From Hofstenia miamia (Eukaryota; Xenacoelomorpha; Acoela; Hofsteniidae): DNA of 57,609 nt. Location: positions 126,802-184,410 of the forward strand of contig CABFPE010000032.1 of NCBI GenBank assembly GCA_900660155.1, in the 5' to 3' direction. Below the pieces are notes generated by a model. The model did not search any database. It was not told the origin of the DNA and was given only the letters and a program-made list of their open reading frames with translations. Both the position numbers and the translations under genes were made by a program. Below are positions 23,059-33,971 of this stretch, piece by piece. Numbering within the stretch: the first letter of the stretch is position 1; each line of letters opens with the position of its first letter.

Positions 23059-23577
23059 CTATACTGCTAGCTTGCTTTTCTTAACTCTTCTTGGGATTGG
23101 CAACCTAGTTCTCTCACCTATTTCTTCCTTCATCTTTTCCTTGATTGCTGCTTCAGTTTCTGCATCTGCTGCTTCTGCCACTTCTGTCTCAACATCTATC
23201 ACTTCATCTTCCCTTTGCTTAGCCTGTTCAACTCTCTTTTTCCCCTTACTCTCATCCAACTGTAACTTTCTCACTTGCCCTGCAAGCCTCTGCTCTGTAA
23301 CTTCTAATCCTGTTCTTGCCTTCCTCCATTCTTCCAACATTCTCTTCCTGTAACCCCTCTCATCTGGCCTGCTTCTTCTGTAACACTCCAATGCTGTCCT
23401 GTTCTGCTGATCTGTCCACTTATGCCGTTGTCCATTGGTCTGTGTGGATCCTATACTGCCACTTCTCGAGTCCACACTCCCGATTGTGGAGTCCGCCTGA
23501 CCGGAGATTCTTCGCACCCTCTGACCATTGAAGGCCTGCCGGGGACTGAGGGCCTTTGCTCTATCATGACTTTTCAT
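23059..23577 (-). pseudogene. RLE LINE N-terminal part with Myb-like motif
   Basis: The frame (172 codons) contains HKWTDQQNRTALECYRRS and GYRKRMLEEW, then LTEQRL-like EQRLAGQVRKL. This is the Myb-type DNA-binding N terminus common to LINEs with a restriction-like endonuclease. An acidic and Ala-Glu rich coiled segment follows. The frame stops at 23059, but the reading continues in another frame as VLERIDARSVTEVNSLVYAGA up to the internal (ATT)n, so a single lesion near 23060 broke the original single ORF. The N terminus is thought to help recognise the target site. Confidence 0.75.
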
Positions 23578-23600
23578 CAGTGTTATTTTTTGTGTTTGAT

Positions 23601-23741
23601 TTTGGACTCACATTCTCCTAGGAAGTTGCCAACCAAGGCTTAAGAGACCTTCCTGCCCCATGAGCTTTCATTTTGGACTGCCCTTGTCCTAGGAAGTTGC
23701 CAACCAAGGCTTTAGAGTGCTTCCTACCCTGTGAGCTAAGT
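23601..23741 (-). repeat. Two 70-bp direct repeats in the LINE 5' untranslated region
   Basis: Units at about 23601-23670 and 23671-23741 share CCTAGGAAGTTGCCAACCAAGG and flanking TTTTGGACT and TGAGCT in the same order, with roughly ten differences. Tandem 5' units can act as promoter modules in retrotransposons; here they adjoin the polymerase-III-like block. Confidence 0.8.
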
Positions 23742-23822
23742 CATCCAGTTTGCTAACCACGATCACAGTTGCTTAACCTCAGCTTACCAACCTGCGTCTC
23801 TACCAACTGGGCTACCTGCCCA
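23735..23822 (-). promoter_or_regulatory. tRNA-like A box joined to 5S rRNA-like internal promoter
   Basis: Minus-strand text at 23816-23803 gives TAGCCCAGTTGG, a perfect match to the polymerase III A-box consensus TRGCNNAGTNGG. About 30 bases further come GTTAAGCAAC and TGGTTAG, then CTGGATGA, in the order and spacing of the 5S rRNA A box, intermediate element and C box. It forms the very 5' end of the element next to (ATT)n. Composite tRNA and 5S heads are known in some SINEs. At the head of a LINE it would allow polymerase III initiation inside the element, or it may be the remains of a SINE. Resemblance was judged by eye. Confidence 0.5.

Positions 23823-23857
<35 letters not shown>
23823..23857. 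repeat. (ATT)n microsatellite at the LINE 5' junction
   Basis: About eleven uninterrupted ATT units. With the array at 20493-20515 it brackets copy 1 of the RLE LINE. Confidence 0.95.
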
Positions 23858-23858
<1 letters not shown>

Positions 23859-24249
23859 ATCTTACCAGCATTTGCAATTGAAATTATTCACGTGCAATTC
23901 CATTGCACCATGCTGCAACTAGTGTTATGCTTCCATATTAATTCGATTAAGAAAATATGGGGCTCTTCTACTATAGGTTAATTGAAATTGGCGAGTCTAA
24001 TTCTATCCAGTAATCTGAGATTTCCACATTACTACCAACGGATAGTTCTTGAACATTTCTCAATGGGAAATGTCTCCCCACTTCAACTAACTATTTCGAT
24101 ACAGGGAGGGCTAGCCCAGAGGGTTCACTAGGCTTCCTCTCTAATAAGAAAAATGTAATAAAATGTTTCAAAAAAATATTGCTAATCAAAATTTTGTAGT
24201 ACCTATTTTTGCAATTAGCATTATTTTTTACCTTTAACATTATATATTT
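23858..24249. other. No gene recognised
   Basis: Unique-looking sequence between the RLE LINE and a LINE relic; no frame or motif supported. Confidence 0.4.
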
Positions 24250-25127
24250 GCCTATTTATTTTTTAAAGGAAAGGAAAGAAAAAATCTACATTTAGAGTTG
24301 CTGTTACAATTTCAAGATACTGCTTAAAACTCTAAATAGCGTCAAAAAAACAATAAAAATTAAAGAACAGACATGTACAAAAATTCATAATTACAAAAGC
24401 AATTACTAGCTTGGGCTATGGCGAATTTAGATTAGATGCAGTTTATTAAAAAATCAGTATTAAAGTAATAAAGACCACACAATTTCTATTCAAGACTTTC
24501 CCTTTTATTACTATTTTTTAATTTTGTCTTTACACATACTTTTAATTTGTGTTATAGATTTAGGTAAATTATTCTATAATTTTGATGCATTGAGAAATGA
24601 ATTTTTCAATATTTTCTTGTTATATGTAAGAAACTTCAATTTTAGAGTTCTATGATTATTTCTAAACAATATTTTAGAGAATAGAAAGCTTGATGTTGTA
24701 TGGAACAATATCGTTTTAAAGAAAGCAGTTAATATGTTTTTTAATAATGCATTGTGTATTTAAAAAAGTGTTTGTTGAATTTTTGATTTCTGCATTTCTG
24801 TTATATAAATAATTAACTGTTATTTTATAGCCCATTTTATTTGCACATGCAATTTATTTAAGATGTTGATTTATGTCAGTAAAGTGACTTAGTCTTAATT
24901 TGTGAATTAATTGTATTTTTACTGTATTCAGAAGCTGATACAATATATTGCTAAGAGCCTTAATTGAAGTAGCCACTTTCTAAATACATTAGTTATTTGT
25001 TTTGTAAAATTAAGTTGAGAATCAAACATAATAGCTAAATATTTACAAAAATTAACTTGTTCTATGTATGTGCCATTAAATTTCAAATTCAACTGAGAAA
25101 CATTTGTGAAATTATCATTAGATTTAG
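24250..25127 (-). pseudogene. Older LINE, 3' half (left of the LTR element)
   Basis: Minus-strand fragments include LNLKFNGTYIEQVNFCKYLAI, and a run equivalent to the LPKxIK region at about 24540-24600. It corresponds to the segment after the YADD box through the 3' untranslated region of a Jockey/CR1-type LINE. It stops dead at 25127, where the LTR retrotransposon begins. The other half of the same LINE resumes at 33972. Confidence 0.65.
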
Positions 25128-26428
25128 TGTAGAATCACCACCCAGGCTGGGATGTGCATTTAGTAGTGTTTATTTAGTAACATGGACAACCATTGCGGGA
25201 TAATGTGTATCTTGTTGAACTCAAATGTCTCTATTAGACTTTGCACTTGTACTAAAATACATTGAGTTCCACACAAGTATATTAAAAGACCACTACTTTT
25301 TAGGTAGCTCCACAAGACTCTAGTTTACTGTATCAAAGTGGCCAACTTCCTGAAGCAGTATCCAAACACCAAAGGTCCATCCTCCATTCCAAAACTTCCA
25401 TGTTCCAACAACTCAGCTCATGCTCACAAGGACAATGTTTATTATATGTGCCTTAACTATTGGTGATAATAAATACCAGTCACTATTTGACTTATGAACT
25501 CACAGTAAACAATGTGTGTTAACTTAATACATAATATGCAATGACACTGCTGAACCAAATAAATGTTATGTAGTAATTAACGCAACTTCCTACCCTACAT
25601 ATAAAATAATTAAAATTACAAAGAAGGCACAACACTAGCTGTGACAAAATAAATAGGATAAAACTATATACAAACTAACTATATACTAAAAGCAGCTTCC
25701 TAACCTACAGATAAAATATATAAAATGTAACAATACAATATAATATATGTAACAGTCATTATCAGTCTCATTATAGGTCACCTACAGTGTAAGAGATTTG
25801 GATCTAAAATAAGATAAATAACTATGTAGTATTCCTAGGTGTGGCTGACTAGCCTTATTGTGAATTTGTTAATACATGTAGAAATGAATGATTGCTAGTT
25901 AGCTAAGCATGTTAGAAAAATCTCCCTAGACATACACATAACCTAGATGTGTTTAAAGATCAAAGTTCCAATTCATTTTCCCCTTGCAACAGCCTTTAAT
26001 CACTACACACACTATTTGCTTAGCTGCGCATTATTTCATAATTAAGAAAACCAAATAAAGATAAATTAACTGCTAAGGGATTTATTCTCCATCAACTAAA
26101 TGTTTACATTTGTACATATTTATAGAAATTACTGCAAACATATTTGTAAGCTAAACAATTACCTCTCACTGTTTTATTTTTACAGTCCACATAGAATATT
26201 TCTGTGTGCAAATGGCTGCTTGCTAAAATCAATGTGGAGCTAATTGTCCACTCATGATTTGTCAAAAAGGTTAAAGTGGCAAATACTTGCTTTACAATTT
26301 TTCAAATTACATGACCTGATGCTAATACTATAAAAAATACAGAAATGATATAAATGAGTTTTATGTTTATTTAGAGTTTGATCTTGGTTGCTTTTCTTCT
26401 TTTTGCTTTTTTAATGGATTATGCTACA
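25128..26428 (-). repeat. 3' LTR (left copy, 1301 bp)
   Basis: Direct repeat of 32457-33967 with scattered substitutions and small indels. It begins TGTAGAATCACC and ends GGATTATGCTACA in plus view. The polypurine tract adjoins its inner edge at 26429-26442. Confidence 0.93.
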
Positions 26429-26442
26429 CACCCCCTCCACTT
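26429..26442 (-). other. Polypurine tract of the LTR element
   Basis: Minus-strand text AGTGGAGGGGGTG immediately precedes TGTAGCAT, the start of the 3' LTR. This is the primer for plus-strand DNA synthesis in such elements. Confidence 0.8.
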
Positions 26443-28320
26443 GTGTTGATCTTAAGACAGCTGTTTCTCAGTTCTTGCAATTGTATATGCATAGGTTCAC
26501 CATCTGTGTATAGTTCATATGAGGTTATAGTTCCTTTGACATATATTCCTTCTTTTTTGTCTTCCCAAAACATTATCATTTTAGTCCTTTTGTATATGTC
26601 TGAATTTACCAGTTGTTTTGCCTTCTCTCTTGTATTTGTGTATGTTTTAAATTCATGTATAAATCTGTTCACCACACTTCAATCTTTCAGTAGGCGCCAT
26701 TTTGTAATAACATAGAGATTGAAACTGGGTTCAATGAAGTGCATTTGAGGATCCTAATTTCTATCAGTACTTCTATTGTTTGGTAGTCTCCTGTTTTCAT
26801 TGGCGCTGTTGCCATTCCAGTTGTCACTGGCTAGTTCATCTTGGCAACCTGCAATTTCTCATAGAATATGGGTTTTAACCCTTGCTTTCTGAGTTTCATT
26901 GTTGAGGTTGGCTTAATCTCAATTATAGATGTGATGCATTCTGCATCTACCACCAGTTGGTTGCATGGCTTTAGTATTTTCACCAATTCCATTCTTGTAA
27001 ATGCCTTGGTAAACATTATTTTCATCAGTGTGACCATATGATTCTCTATAGTTATTTGATAGTTTCAGGCTACTATTTCAGTTTCTTTTTCTTGTCTGAT
27101 TTTAATTTCCACAAGGTATCATTCATCCTCCACATTGACCCATTCTATTGTACTTGTATGACTTAAGTTTCCCCATTTCTCCATGTTAATCCTATCCATG
27201 TGCTCCTGTGTCTTTGGTGAGAGTGTCACACAAGTAGATGTAAGTAGTTTGTCTTCTAACTTCATTTCTGCTTAATTATCATAGCCATCTCTAGTATTTC
27301 TACTGGTTTTACAATTCCTTCCCTCAACATATCCTCAGCCTTCTTTATTATTTTTAGCAATGAGCATCAAGGATTTTTCTTATTGAATTGATTTGTCTCT
27401 GTTATTATGATCTCTCCAATGTTTTTAGTTTTTATTGCGTCTATTATCCCCACTGTTTTTGCTATCCTGCATTTAATTAGCTTTTAAGTAGTGATCCATG
27501 GTTGCTCCTCCATCTGGTGTAATTTCATTTGGGATGACACACAGTCTTCTTGCACTGGTGCTTGGTCCATACTCTAATTCCAAACCAGTGCTAATGGATT
27601 CCAGTTGGTCTCCATTTAGTTGGTTCCCTTCCAGACATTCTGTTAGTATTTGACCAGCTGTGGATTCTGCAGTACCATCAGCCTTTAGTTGCTTTTGTAT
27701 TACTACAGTTCTTCCACCTCTTACACCTTTTCCTGGATACTCATTCCTCCACATGCTCTTTAGTTGGTGGTGCAGACTACTCTGTACATTAGCTTTATTG
27801 CCATTCATTGTCATGCCCTTTCATCAGCAGTGAGGACTACTAAGCATTGTGGTAGTACTGCTACCATTGGTCACCATGCCCTCTAGTTGGTGGTGATGAC
27901 TACTAGGTAGTCCTTTGGACTCCTCCTACTGTCTAACATTTTCTCTGTCCCTCTCTCTGCTTCTGGCTTGGTGTGTTCATCTCAATCACTTCCTCAGATT
28001 TGATTGACACTGCATGTGATCATATGCTCTTGGGTGTTTGTCTCTTCATTTTTGAAATTCCTAAACTAAGTTATTAAATTTAAATTCCATGTTTCAGGGT
28101 TATAATTTATATTAGTTTTCACTGCCCTTCTAGGCATCACTCTGGGTTATATCTCATCATCTTTCACATCATGTTAAAATTCCTCCTCAAATTCATCTTC
28201 CAGAAAGCTATCTAATTCACCCATTTCATGCATATTTTCTCCATCATTTTGTATTAGTTTAAGCTCCGCATTTTCATCTAGGGTTGCTCCCTCAATATCA
28301 GTTATCACTCTTTTTAAATT
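26443..28320 (-). pseudogene. 3' region of the LTR element after integrase: broken frames of unknown role
   Basis: Frames at 27814-27473 (113 codons), 27037-26831 and 26675-26424 follow the integrase remnant. The first is hydrophilic and holds no motif that I recognise. Right after the integrase tail an acidic stretch (DIEGATLDENAELKL, then DEFEEEF) is readable. This may be the end of pol, an extra 3' frame, or the remains of an envelope-like gene; no signal peptide or membrane segment is seen, which argues against envelope. Confidence 0.45.
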
Positions 28321-28329
28321 TTGAAAGTG

Positions 28330-28575
28330 TAATATCCTGTTATTTTTAATACATATTCCTTATTATTTAGTACTTTCTTAATTGTATATGGACCTGACCA
28401 TACAGCCTTCAATTTTCATACCTGATTTATATCACTGACTTTGATAGGTGTAAATGCATAGAATTTATTGCCTACCTTGTGCACATGCCCATATATTTTC
28501 TTATTATAGTTACACTGCTGTCTCATTGCCAACTTTTTTATGTTATGACATGTTGATTCATAAATTGCTGTAATC
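28330..28575 (-). pseudogene. Integrase C-terminal remnant of the LTR element
   Basis: Minus-strand reading gives CHNIKKLAMRQQCNYNKKIYG, GNKFYAFTPIK, and W-GPYTIKKVLNNKEYVLKI. This is the GPY/F segment that ends Ty3/Gypsy integrases, preceded by the usual RQxxNY(D)KK run. The zinc-binding and DDE catalytic regions that should come before it are absent; the sequence passes straight from reverse transcriptase to this tail. Confidence 0.65.
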
Positions 28576-28592
28576 ATATTGTTTCAGCTACT

Positions 28593-29500
28593 TCATGAAC
28601 TGGTTGGTACTAGCAATGGTACCTTTGATAATTCTTGTTTTATGTTGTCAAGCTTTCCTGTTGTTCTGACATCCATATAAATGGTACTGACTTCTTCATA
28701 AGATTTGCCATTTTTGTCATTTTTCTGCAATGTTTGGTATAAATGTACTGTATTAATTGAAGAATCCCATAATCCTTTGTAGGTCTTTCTTATTATTTGG
28801 TTTTCAATTTTCTGTATCATTTCTTGTGTGCTATCTTTCATGCTGATCTGTCCTTTCCATATTATCCTGCCAAGGAAAACCACCTTCTCCTTCAATATAT
28901 CACATTTGTTTTTATTTACTCTCAGCCTGGCTTCTTTTAATAGTCTCAAAGTTCTATCCAACTTCTCTAGATATTGTTCTACTGCATCACCTGTTATTAT
29001 GATGTCATTGATGTATGCATTTATACCCTCTTTGATCTTATGTTGTTTATTCTTTATAACCTTTGTGATATATCATTGGAATGTCACTGGTGTATTACAC
29101 AGCCAAACACCATATAGATCCACTTATAGAGTCTGTACATTGTTATAAATGCTGTCTTCTCTTTATCTTTTGGCTCTATCATGATAAAGTATTTATGTTT
29201 ACTTGCTTCATACAGCATGGCTTCAATTCTGGGTAATGAGTACAAATCTTTCTCTGTGATTTTGTTCAATTTCCTGAAGTCAATACACAGCCTATACTTT
29301 TTTCCTTGTTTGACAAATACCATTAGTGCCACATATGGACTTTCACTAGGTCTGATGATTTTGTTATCAATAAGTTCAATTAGTATCCTATTATATTCAT
29401 CCTTTAGCTGCTCTGGCATTCTGTGTACTGGTAGTTTGATTTGTTTGTCCATTGTTGTTATGATTTTATGAGTTAGCTTGTCCAACACTAATTTTGCCAA
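28593..29500 (-). pseudogene. Reverse transcriptase of the LTR element, inactivated
   Basis: The first piece (29500-29084) has PVHRMPEQLKDEYNRILIEL, SPYVALMVFVKQGKKYRLC, IDFRKLNKITEKD and KEKTAFIT. About ten residues that should hold motif A (LDLxSGYxQ, with a catalytic aspartate) are deleted between KYF and IMIEPKD. After a shift the active-site box reads AYINDIIITG instead of YxDD. The second piece (28961-28593) has LRLLKEARLRVNKNKC and VVFLGRI. It ends at IKQELSKVPLL, the start of the RNase H linker, where sequence is lost. The enzyme cannot function. Confidence 0.9.
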
Positions 29501-30312
29501 AGTTAAAGATTCTGCTGTGTTTCTGTAATAATTGTTGTAACTGCTCTCTTGCTCTGCTTCAAGTGTTCATATTCTTCTTCTTTGAATTCTGGTATTCTCT
29601 CTTCTTCTTCTTCAGCTTTCATCCATGTGCCTTTTAGTTGGCATTGCAAATTACTTGCTGTGATGGTGTTCAACCATGTGTCCTTTATTTGACATTGTGA
29701 ATTACTTTGCATTTTCATCTGCATGCCCTTTAGTTGGCATTGTGAATTACTAACTCCATCATTTTCTTTTATTGGTTTCCATATCATTCTGATGCTGGAT
29801 TTGATGTATTTTCCATAAATTTTCATTTTAGTTTGGTTTATGTTGACATTCCTGTTTGATGCATTTAATATTGGGATTTTTCCTTCTCATCTCCTTATCA
29901 TACAGATACTTGAAGGCATGGAAATTTGTTTTGTATTAATTCCTCTTTGTTCATATAACATGACCTATGCTGTTATCTCTCTTTCAGACTTGATTGCATG
30001 CATTTTCCAGTGGTACAGTTGTAATCTAATGTCTTCTAGTAGTTCAAATAATATGTTCACATCTTGTTGTTCTTCTTTGAATTTGATCTCCTCTTCTTGA
30101 ACTCTAATAGTTCTATTCCCATAATTCCAGATACATTTGTTCTTTGAAACAAAGTCATCTCCCAATATTATCTTGTATGGTAACATATTCTTGTGAGTGT
30201 CAACCACAATTAATGACTGTTCAAAGGTTTTATTAGCTATCCACATTCTCGCTTGTTCCAGTGTTCCCTTTGTGTCAATATATTCACCTGATGCATTAAT
30301 TAGTCTATATTG

Positions 30313-30498
30313 CTATTTTAGTAGTTCCTCTCTTATGAATCCTAATTTTATTGCACACTCATCCATTATAATCAGTTTCACTGCACCTGTGTTGATAGTA
30401 GCTTTAGTCATTACTCCATTAACAACAATTGTAATTGTGTTGATGTTGTGTAGATTAGTTAATATGATTACTGGTGCACAGTTTTGCTGAGACAGCAC
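30313..30498 (-). pseudogene. Retroviral-type aspartic protease of the LTR element
   Basis: The frame includes IVVNGVMTKATINTGAVKLI and the following IKLGF. The family active site is D-T/S-G-A, so here the catalytic aspartate is replaced by asparagine (NTGA). It lies between the CCHC knuckle and reverse transcriptase as expected. Frames at 30246-29965 downstream (ILGDDFVSKNKC, then VQEEEIKF) read like the linker after the protease. Confidence 0.75.
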
Positions 30499-30629
30499 TC
30501 CTTCTAGTTTTCCAATTCCTTGGCTGTTTTGTTTCCTTCATTTTTAGATAGCATTTCATTTTCAGAATTCAAAATATCTTCATCATTGAAATATGCATCT
30601 CCATCCTCTATTACATTTATTAACTTCCT

Positions 30630-30671
30630 GCATTTGGGTTCCCAGTGGCCCTTTTGTCCACAGTTGTAGCA
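30630..30671 (-). pseudogene. CCHC zinc knuckle of the gag protein
   Basis: Minus-strand reading CYNCGQKGHWEPKC is a perfect CX2CX4HX4C nucleocapsid knuckle. It lies between gag frames (31808-31081) and the protease. It binds element RNA in the particle. Confidence 0.9.
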
Positions 30672-31080
30672 CTGAATGTCTCTTTCCTTTACTTTTTTAG
30701 TTTGTCCATCTCAAGTTTTTAACTTAATGCCTATCATTTTTCTTTGTGCAGGTTGCCTGTGAGAATTTAGTTTGTGATTACTCCCTTTCCAGTTTGATGC
30801 ATTCTGTTTCTTCCACATTTCTTTCTTGTAAATTCTTGAATTGTTCTCCAGCATCACTTGAATGTCTACTACCTTTAAAATCATTTTTCTAACTTACCAC
30901 CTATTTTGCACTTGATCTCAAATTGCTGCATTATATTCTTGGGAAGACCCTTTGTGATGTGTGAAAGTAGATCATATTTAGGATAATATCTGTCTCTTGA
31001 ACTGAGTGTTAACAATCACTCAACTTGTGACATGTAGTTTCTAATGTCATCAAATTTTCTCATTTTTGTTCTGTTCAATA

Positions 31081-31808
31081 TTAGTCTGTACTGGTTTTGA
31101 AACTTTTGTTCTGATAATATTCCATAAAGTTTCCAGTCAACAATTTATAATTTCTTTTTGTTTTTGCATCTAACATCAGATAGTGCTGATATGCTGCACC
31201 TGCCAAATATAACAGAAGCCTTGTGGCCAATGCATCCTGATCCACCTTCCTTTCTACTTCCTCCATTGGTGAGTTCAAACAACTGCAGTCATTCCTAGAA
31301 TGTCGGGGAATAACTATTGATTTTCCCAGTGAACTTTTGAGTCTGGGCCTTGTATGGTGTTGTCTCCTCATTTCTCCTTTCTGGTAGTATTGATTTCTTG
31401 TAGGTTGGTTTTTTTGGGCCTTTGGCTTCTGTTGTAACTTTTTGTGTACTTCCTGGGTTATTTGATGAATAATCTTTTCCTTTCTTCTTCCTCTTTGGCT
31501 TACATGTAGTGTACCTTTGATTGGTTTACTTGTGTACATTGTCTCAGGGCATATAATTTTGCCTCTGGTTCCTCCATAATTAGGATATCTTCCATTTATA
31601 TCAGTTTCAACATTTCTGCTTTGTCCTCCAAGATTTTTATCAATCTCAGTTGATCTTTCAGATGCTCAATTTCCATTTGTTGAGTTTCATTTTCCTGTTG
31701 CAATTGTTTATTCTCAACTTTGAGGTCATTGTAAATGGTCTCCCACCTTTCATTCTGTTTGATTATGTGTTGGTTTGCTTCTAACAGTTTCTGGGTTAGT
31801 GTTTCCAC
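31081..31808 (-). pseudogene. gag of the LTR element, in two broken frames
   Basis: The frame 31808-31596 is a coiled coil rich in Glu, Gln and Leu (LKVENKQLQQENETQQMEIE). The frame 31539-31081 is basic at first, then has DQDALATRLLLYLAGAAYQHY, which resembles the hydrophobic helices of a capsid domain. More pieces extend upstream to about 32100 in other frames. Order and position identify gag; sequence alone would not. Confidence 0.6.
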
Positions 31809-32438
31809 TTGAGCTTGAAAGAGGTTTCATTGTTTGTCTAGTTGTTGACTCATATTGTGCTTCAACTCCTCAATAATAATTTTCCTTTCACTTTCTGTTT
31901 TTTCGAATTTCTTATTCAGTAATAAGATTTGATTTTTCAGTGCCAATTCATTTTCAGGAATTTTTTCATAAGGTTTCCAATATCTCAAATCAATTTAGTT
32001 TCAATTCCATAGAGATTGTCTGCATTTCAACGTCCATTTTTTGGGATAAGCTTTCTAGTGATTATTATCTTGCTGAGGTTCTGGGGGTTGTCTAGTTCTT
32101 CTGTTTTTTTATTTGTCATTAATTGTCTTTGGAATGTAGGGATCATGTGCTGTTGTGAGGTTCTATTTCTATGTGAAATGATCTCCAATATCTAGGTTCT
32201 CCCATCTTCAATTCCATTCAATTAACAAAGACAAAAAACAATTTTTCTGCAGGTTGGGTACTTTTCTTTCTAGTAATGTCACAGTTAGTGAAACATTTAT
32301 TGTTTTCCACAATATATCTATGAATAAGAACACAGAGCAAGAGAGTTTTCAGCATTGACAACATGGTAAGTTTGATGTAGAAGAAACAAATATCTTGACT
32401 ACATCTTTCCATTTCCTGATGTAGGTAGGACATTTGGT

Positions 32439-32456
32439 GTCCTGTCATGGTTGCCA
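32439..32456 (-). other. Primer-binding site of the LTR element
   Basis: Directly inside the 5' LTR the minus-strand text is TGGCAACCATGACAGGAC. It starts with TGG, the complement of a tRNA CCA end. The rest is close to the complement of a tRNA 3' end, perhaps arginine type, but the tRNA was not established. Confidence 0.65.
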
Positions 32457-33967
32457 TGTAGAATCATCACCCAGGCTGAGATGTGCATTTAGTAGTGTAT
32501 ATTTAGTAACATGGACAAGCAAATTCTCCATCACAGGGTAATTTCTATCTTGTTGAAATCAGATATCTCTATTACACTTTGCACTTAATCTAAACTATAT
32601 TGAGCTCCACACGGGTATATTAAGTAACCACTACTTTTTAGTTGGCTCCACAAGACTCCAGTTTGCTGTGATCAAAGTGAGCAACTGCTTGAAGTGGTAT
32701 CCAAACACTGAAGGTCCATCCTCCATTCCAAAAGTTCCATGTTCCAACAACTCAGCTTATGCTCACAAGGACAATGTTTATTATGTGTGCCTTAACTATT
32801 GGTGATAATAAATACCAGTTACTAATCAACTTACAAACTCACACTCAACAATGTGTGTTAACTTAATACATAATATGCAATGACACTAGCTACTGAACCA
32901 AATAAAATTTATGCAGTAATTAATGCAGCCAGTGGCGTACACAGGGGAGACATGGTGGAATGTCACCCCGTCAAGTTTCCAAAATTGATTTTGACTGGAT
33001 AAATCATAAAATTTTTCGTAAAAAATTGAAAAATTTAAAATCTAAGATTGTCAAATGCATTTTTTTAGGGTCTAATTTCTCAATATGTTCAAAAATTTGG
33101 GAAATGATGATGATGTCCCCCCCCATCAGAAAATCCTTCATATGCCAATTACAAGCAAGGCACAACACTAGCTGCGACAAAATAAAAAGGATAAAACTAT
33201 ATACAAACTAACTATAAACTAAAGCAGCTTCCTAACCTACAGATAAAATATATAAAATGTAACAATATGATATAATACATGTAATGGTCATTATTGGTCT
33301 CATTATAGGTCACCTAAGATGTAAGAAATTTGGATCTAAAATAAGATTAATAACTATGTAGTATTCCTATGTTTGGCTGACTAACCTTATTGCGAATTTG
33401 CTACTACATGTAGAAATGAACGATTGCTAGCCAGCTAGGCATGTTAGAAAAATCTTCCTAGTCGTACACATAGACGTACACCTAGATGTGTTTAAAGATC
33501 AAGGCACCAATTCATTTTCCCCTCGCAACAGCCTTTAATCACAACACACACTATTTGCTTAGCTGCACATTATTTCATAATTAAGCAAACCAAATAAAGA
33601 TAAATTAACTGCTAATGAGTTTATTCCTCATCAACTAAATGTTTACATTTGTACATATTTATAGAAATTACTGCAAACATATTTGTAAGCTAAACAATTA
33701 CCTCTCACTGTTTTATTTTTGCAGTCCACATAGAATATTTCTGTGTGCAAATGACTGCTTGCTAAAATCAATGTGGAGCTAATTGTCCACTCATGATTTG
33801 TCAAAAAGGTTAAAGCGACAAATACTTGCTTTACAATTTTTCAAATTACATGACCTGATGCTAATACTATAAAAAATACAAAAATGATATAAATGAGTTT
33901 TATGTTTATTTAGAGTTTGATCTTGGTTGCTTTTCTTCTTTTTGCTTTTTTAATGGATTATGCTACA
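32457..33967 (-). repeat. 5' LTR (right copy, 1511 bp, with an insertion)
   Basis: Direct repeat of the left LTR. It is about 210 bases longer because of an inserted hAT-like sequence at about 32929-33148, with a small loss of LTR sequence at the same place. Confidence 0.92.
32929..33148. mobile_element. hAT-like MITE inside the 5' LTR
   Basis: This block is absent from the other LTR, which proves insertion after the LTRs were formed (or loss from one). It starts CAGTGGCGTACACAGGGG, the type of end seen in many hAT elements, and closes CATATGCCAATTA, a degraded inverse of that start. A run of eight C near 33118 mirrors the GGGG. There is no transposase and the target duplication is unclear. 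Confidence 0.55.
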
Positions 33968-33971
33968 TTAG

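Larger units (their letters stand above)
20516..23822 (-). mobile_element. RLE-type LINE, R4/Dong-like, copy 1
   Basis: Minus-strand element bounded by (ATT)n on both sides (20493-20515 and 23823-23857). From the 5' end it has a tRNA/5S-like block, two 70-bp direct repeats, a Myb-like N-terminal region, a reverse transcriptase, a CCHC knuckle and remnants of a restriction-like endonuclease; the 3' untranslated region is very short. Dong elements of the R4 clade are known to sit in TAA repeats, and the arrangement fits, but R2/NeSL membership is not excluded without a phylogeny. Lesions: an internal (ATT)n at 22877-22898, an N with about 170 bases missing at 21114 relative to the second copy, and a deletion near 20990. 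Confidence 0.8.
25128..33967 (-). mobile_element. Ty3/Gypsy-type LTR retrotransposon, defective
   Basis: Two LTRs (25128-26428 and 32457-33967) start TGTAGAATCA and end ATGCTACA in plus-strand view. The flanking tetranucleotide TTAG is duplicated at 25124-25127 and 33968-33971. Read on the minus strand the order is 5' LTR, primer-binding site, gag with CCHC, protease, reverse transcriptase, integrase C-terminal piece, 3' frames, polypurine tract, 3' LTR. RNase H and the integrase core are missing between about 28600 and 28570. All enzymes carry inactivating changes. The two LTRs differ at many sites, so the insertion is not recent. It sits within an older LINE. Confidence 0.92.

Noticed and set aside
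20528..23643. Series of plus-strand frames rich in Ser, Leu, Phe and Cys
   Set aside because: They are antisense shadows of the minus-strand RLE LINE, whose purine-rich sense strand makes the complement look like membrane protein.
32960..33211. Plus-strand 83-codon frame
   Set aside because: It lies across the MITE inserted in the LTR and has no domain.
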